A stretch of 64,000 nucleotides of DNA, from the NCBI RefSeq assembly GCF_003634575.1, contig NZ_RBLJ01000003.1:1-64000 (forward strand). Reading direction: 5' to 3'. Under the pieces are notes generated by a model. That model made no database searches, had not been told where the DNA came from, and saw only the letters and a list, made by a program, of their open reading frames with translations. This DNA comes from Photorhabdus asymbiotica (GTDB lineage: Bacteria > Pseudomonadota > Gammaproteobacteria > Enterobacterales > Enterobacteriaceae). Shown here piece after piece: positions 59,886 through 64,000 of this stretch. Made by a program: the position numbers and the translations under genes. Positions within the stretch are counted from its first letter, which is position 1, and each line of letters begins with the position of its first letter.

Positions 59886-62800
59886 GCTCATACACACCAG
59901 AACCAGCGTGATATTACTTTAAATGTTAATGGCAAAATTGAACTGGGAAATATCAGATCTAAAACCGATTTTAATCTGAGTGCTAAAGAAACTCATATTG
60001 CGCCAAATATCCAGATACAGGCAGGACAGGATATTACTCTGGCAAGTACTCAATTGGATAATAAAGGCAGTGTAACAGCCGACCGGGATATGCGGATATT
60101 TGGTGATACTCTGCGTAATAGCGGTGATAAAGCCTTGCTACAAGCCAATAATAACATGTGGATACAGAAAGATGCTCAGGGGAATAAAGGTAAACTCGTC
60201 GAGAATAGATCGGCGACAATAAAAACCGTCAATGGAGATTTGGTTGTCAGGACTCATGAACTGAATAATATCCGGAGTATCTATTATTTCGAAAAAAGAG
60301 AAACCGTACCCAACCCGACAGATAAAAATTTTGATATCCTTGCAGCACAATATAAGAGTGAATATAAATTAAAAAGCATGCAACCCAGTGTCATCCTGTC
60401 TGGCGGAAATATTTATGTTAACAGTGACCTGTTATCAAATCAGGAAATGAGCAAAATTAAAGCCGGAAAAGATATATTTTTGACGGGCAAAAATCTTTCC
60501 AATACCAGCAGAATATCTGAGGACACATCAGGATCTTTTAATCTCTTTGAATACTTCCCTAAGGATACTTATGTTTCCATAACCGATTCACTTAATATCC
60601 CTACGGGTATCTATCAACTGGCTTCTAATGGTATTTCTGGAAAAATTGAAACCTATCATCAATGGGATGATAAAAATTATCATATCTTACCAAACGGTGC
60701 AGTGAAATATGATATTCGAAAAGACAAACTGGTTGCTGAACGCGCAAGTATCATCACAAAAGGTCATCTTGTCGCCGACTTTAGTGACAGTATTCATATT
60801 GATACTCATTATCCTTACAGTTCCCCGACGGGGTTAAGTGTATTCCATTATCCCGTCGACAGTGAAAAACTGCCAGCAATACTGTCCGCTGAAAATATCT
60901 TATTGCATGCGGGAAAAATAACCCTCAGGGATAAAATCACAGCGGCTCATGATATCAATATTGTTTCCGAGAGTGATATCACCCTAAAAAATTCCATACT
61001 GTTGTCACCCAATAGTTTATCTATGGCGGCTATCAATAATATTCATCTCTGGCGCAGTCATATAAGCGGAAAGGATGTGACCACTATCAGCCGTCATGGG
61101 GATATTGAATTTCATAACGGTGATGAAGTCGGTTATATTTGGGAACAACATAAAACGGGTGAGCATCCTGCATCTAATCAATTAAATGCCAGCGGTAATT
61201 TAACTATCAACTCGGGTAAAAACCTGCTTTTACAAAATGTCTATTTACAACCGAGTGAAAATATCTCTTTGTCAGCCCATCATGATGTTACGATAGAAAA
61301 CCATGCAGATACTTATACTTTTGCAAAATCAAACACAGCCAATCGGCATAATGCCCCCATATCGGGGATTTTACATGCCTTAAAATCATTAACGATTAAT
61401 GCGGGGAATAATCTTTCTGCCAAAGGCTCAGAGATGTCTGCCGGAAAAGAGATTTATTTAAGTGCGGCCAAAGATATTGATCTGAGTGCCTATGAACCCA
61501 CGTATCAGGCTGATTTACCTTTATCTAAAGAATCAACCGAATTCAGCAGCAAAATCACGGCAAAGAATCATATCAGCGTGATGAGTGGTGGAGATATTAA
61601 TGGGACATCCGCTCAGATACAGGCCAACGGTAATACATTATTATCCGCAGGAAGGAATATTACTCTCTCTGCCCTGACTTATTCTGCCCTTAATAAGACC
61701 AACGATAATAATAAAGATGACCGGCATATTATTGCTCAGGTTCGTGGCGATAAAAAATTGACGATGGCGGCAAACGGTGACATCACCACCGCAGGTTCTC
61801 AGTTGACTTCGGGGGGTGACATCACGCTCTCCTCCGGCGGCAATATGCGTTTTGAATCTGTCCAAAACCACATCTACCGGGAAGGTAACCGGGAATTCAC
61901 CGAATCCGTCACTCAGCAGGCCACTGAACTGGTCAGCGACGGCGTCCTGACGGTTATCTCAAACGGCAGCATTCTGTTTCAGGCCACCAAACTGGCTGCC
62001 AAAGGGGCCATGGATATCGCGGCGAAAGGGGGTTATCTGTACGCTCAGGCCATGGAAGAATCCAGCCACTATGAAAAAACAGAAACTAAACGTCAGTGGT
62101 ATGGCAAAAAGAAAACCATTAAACGTACCCGTCATGATGTCACCAACAAAGTCACTGAATTTACCGCGGGGGGTGACATCAATCTGCTAAGTCGGGACGA
62201 CAGTACTTATGAAGCCAGCAAAATTGCCACTCATCAAAATGCCAAACTGACCAGTACACACGGTAAGGTCGACTTCAAAGCAGTAAAAGACAGCACTTTT
62301 GAACAGACTATTACCCACTCAAAAGGCTTTTATATCAAACAGACGGATAAAGGCTATACCGAAGATAAGTGGGTGCTTCCTGCTATCTATATCGGCGGAG
62401 CATTCACCGTCGAGGCGGCCAATGGGGTTAGCGCGGATATCAAAGCCCAGAATGGTCAATCGTTACACAATGCGGTGTCAGTCTTCGGCAATACGCCGGA
62501 AACCGCCTGGCTGAAAGGGCTGAATGAACGTCAGGATGTGCAATGGAATTTAGTCAAAGATGCGTATGACAGCTGGGATTACAAAAGCCAGCAGCTAAAT
62601 CCGGTGGTTTCTGCGGTGATAGCCATTGCGGCAGCGGCGGCAACCGCAGGCAGTTCTCTGGCTGCATCCGTTGCATCTCATGCCGGCAGTAGCGTGGCCG
62701 GCGGGGCGTTAACGGCGGGAATGTCATCACTGTCGGCACAGGCGGCGGTCGCTATTGTGGATAGTCAGGGGGATCTATCCAAAGCATTAAAAGCGTTGGG

Positions 62801-64000
62801 GAGCAGTGATGCAGTGAAATCCACCATTACTTCCATGGTGATGGGGGGCGCATTGGCGGGCTTTGATTCCTATATGGGATGGGATAAGGCTGCGAATGGC
62901 ACGCCAATTGACCCGGCGAAAGCAACATTACCTTCACTGAGTAATGGTGACTGGAGCAAAGTGGCTCAACGAGTAGCAGGCCAGTCCGTCATCAGTTCCA
63001 GCCTGAACACCACCATTAACGGTGGCAGTTTTAAAGACAATTTCACCGCCGCACTACTTGCCAATGTTGGTAGCCAGATTAACGCCGAAGGTGCCGGGTT
63101 AATTGGTGATAATGGTCAGGTGTTAGGTTTACCCGGAAAAGCCATCAGCCATGCGGCGGTCTCTGCACTAGCGACGGAAATTGGCGGCGGGGATGCCAAA
63201 GGGGCTGCTGCCGGGGCATTGGCCGCAGAACTGGCCGCTATCACGCTGGATAAAACCTTCAGCGACCCGATGGCAATTCAGGTAGGTGGCAAAATCATCG
63301 GCGGCGTTGCGGGGGCGATTGTAACCAACAGCGCAGAGGGCGCTAATAGTGGTGCCAATGCTGGGGAAATTGTGATTCTCTTTAACCACCTGCACTCCAT
63401 AAATGCCTATAATCTGGTCAGAGAACTTCAGGAAGCGAATAAGCAAGGCACTTCTACTGAAGCAATCTGGAACAAATATAGAAACTTAAGTGCAGCGGAA
63501 CGGGCAGAATTTTTGTCTAATTGTGCCGGGAACGGGGGATTATGCACACTCACCTATCAGGCCGAAATGGAAGGTGGAATAAAAACAGCGGATGCTATTA
63601 GTGGTTTAAGATGGATGTTTGACTTATCGGCTGAGGATGCCCATCGTATCAGCCAGTTTGTGACGACAGAAAATCAGAACGATTTAGGGCTGTTATATAA
63701 CTCGTTGCCAGCTTGGGAAAAAGGAGTCCTGATAGCCAAAGAGGCGATAGAATCTGCCGGTATTGGTGGTGCTATCGGCGGTAAAGCTTCGGTTGCTTCG
63801 ATTGTTAGAGGAAATAAATCAACTAACATAGGGAAAGGAAGTAATGTACGTATTAATAGTGAATCATCTGTAAGATCAAATAATCAGATAACTATTCCTA
63901 AGTCACGAGTTGGACATATTTTCCGCAAAGCGGAAGGACACGTGGCTGATACTCCTGAAAATAGAAAATTAATATTGGATGTTGCAAATGATAAAACGGC
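59886..64000 (+). pseudogene. CdiA/FHA-like exoprotein, 5'-truncated, runs off the window
   Basis: One frame stays open for about 1,370 codons with no start, signal peptide or TPS domain. The first ATG is at 60090. Repeated FHA-type strands (AGQDITLASTQLDNKGSVTA, AGKDIFLTGKNL, SGGNIYVNSDLL) are followed from about 62600 by a small-residue-rich DUF637-like pretoxin region (GDLSKALKALGSSDAVKSTI). The C-terminal module begins at about 63870 (IPKSRVGHIFRKAEGHVADTP), a start common to CdiA toxin tips. No CdiB/FhaC partner is in the window. Without its N-terminus it cannot be secreted, so it is probably an orphan module. The toxin lies mostly outside. Confidence 0.75.

Overview
The window looks like a chromosomal accessory region of an insect-associated enterobacterium, most likely Photorhabdus (Xenorhabdus less likely). 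This is an inference from the mix of a 4-hydroxyphenylacetate (hpa) pathway close to that of E. coli W, many ERIC repeats, Rhs/CDI/T6SS polymorphic toxins and a PUFA-synthase-type lipid/polyketide operon. No tRNA, rRNA or CRISPR array was seen.

Region 1 (1-22,566) is an array of displaced Rhs toxin tips. Each unit carries, in order: an Rhs core end coding for a DP(L/F)GL motif, a start-less toxin tip, an immunity gene, a bidirectional hairpin terminator, a leftward trio (XRE regulator, SymE-like protein, 65-aa protein), a CHC2/TOPRIM primase-ATPase, iteron-like repeats, a tyrosine recombinase, about 0.9 kb of conserved GC-rich noncoding DNA with a large palindrome, and then the next Rhs core end. 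Units 1 and 2 are tandem copies with a 7,773-bp period. The first about 1.7 kb of unit 1 is full of single-base indels, as at a low-quality contig end. Unit 3 is a diverged relative and is flanked by a 17-bp direct repeat inside the DPFGL codons. Recombination across this repeat would delete the unit and fuse the Rhs core end in frame to the next tip. That last tip is broken by an amber codon and an ERIC insertion, but its immunity gene is intact.

Region 2 (22,612-34,476) is the hpa catabolic cluster: hpaR divergent from hpaG1-hpaG2-hpaE-hpaD-hpaF-MFS-SSDH-hpaH-hpaI-hpaX-hpaA. It converts homoprotocatechuate to pyruvate and succinic semialdehyde, and the built-in SSDH would finish the route to succinate. 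The monooxygenase pair hpaB-hpaC, normally next to hpaA, lies 21 kb away at 55,482-57,580.

Region 3 (34,477-39,760) separates the two hpa parts. It holds two Hcp genes, an RNase A-like T6SS effector with three CdiI-like immunity genes (one decayed), several ERICs and a decayed second copy of the hpaX-hpaA junction.

Region 4 (39,835-54,546) is a leftward four-gene operon of PUFA-synthase type: KS-AT-ACP; KR-DH; KS-CLF-DH-DH; and an enoyl reductase fused to a class III (GSA-type) aminotransferase. The fusion suggests an amino-functionalised fatty/polyketide product rather than a plain PUFA. Neither a phosphopantetheinyl transferase nor a thioesterase is visible. Small membrane-protein genes lie upstream.

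Region 5 (54,582-64,000) holds a nested ERIC-in-ERIC, hpaBC, a dtpA-type peptide transporter and a 5'-truncated CdiA/FHA-like exoprotein that runs off the window into a toxin tip.
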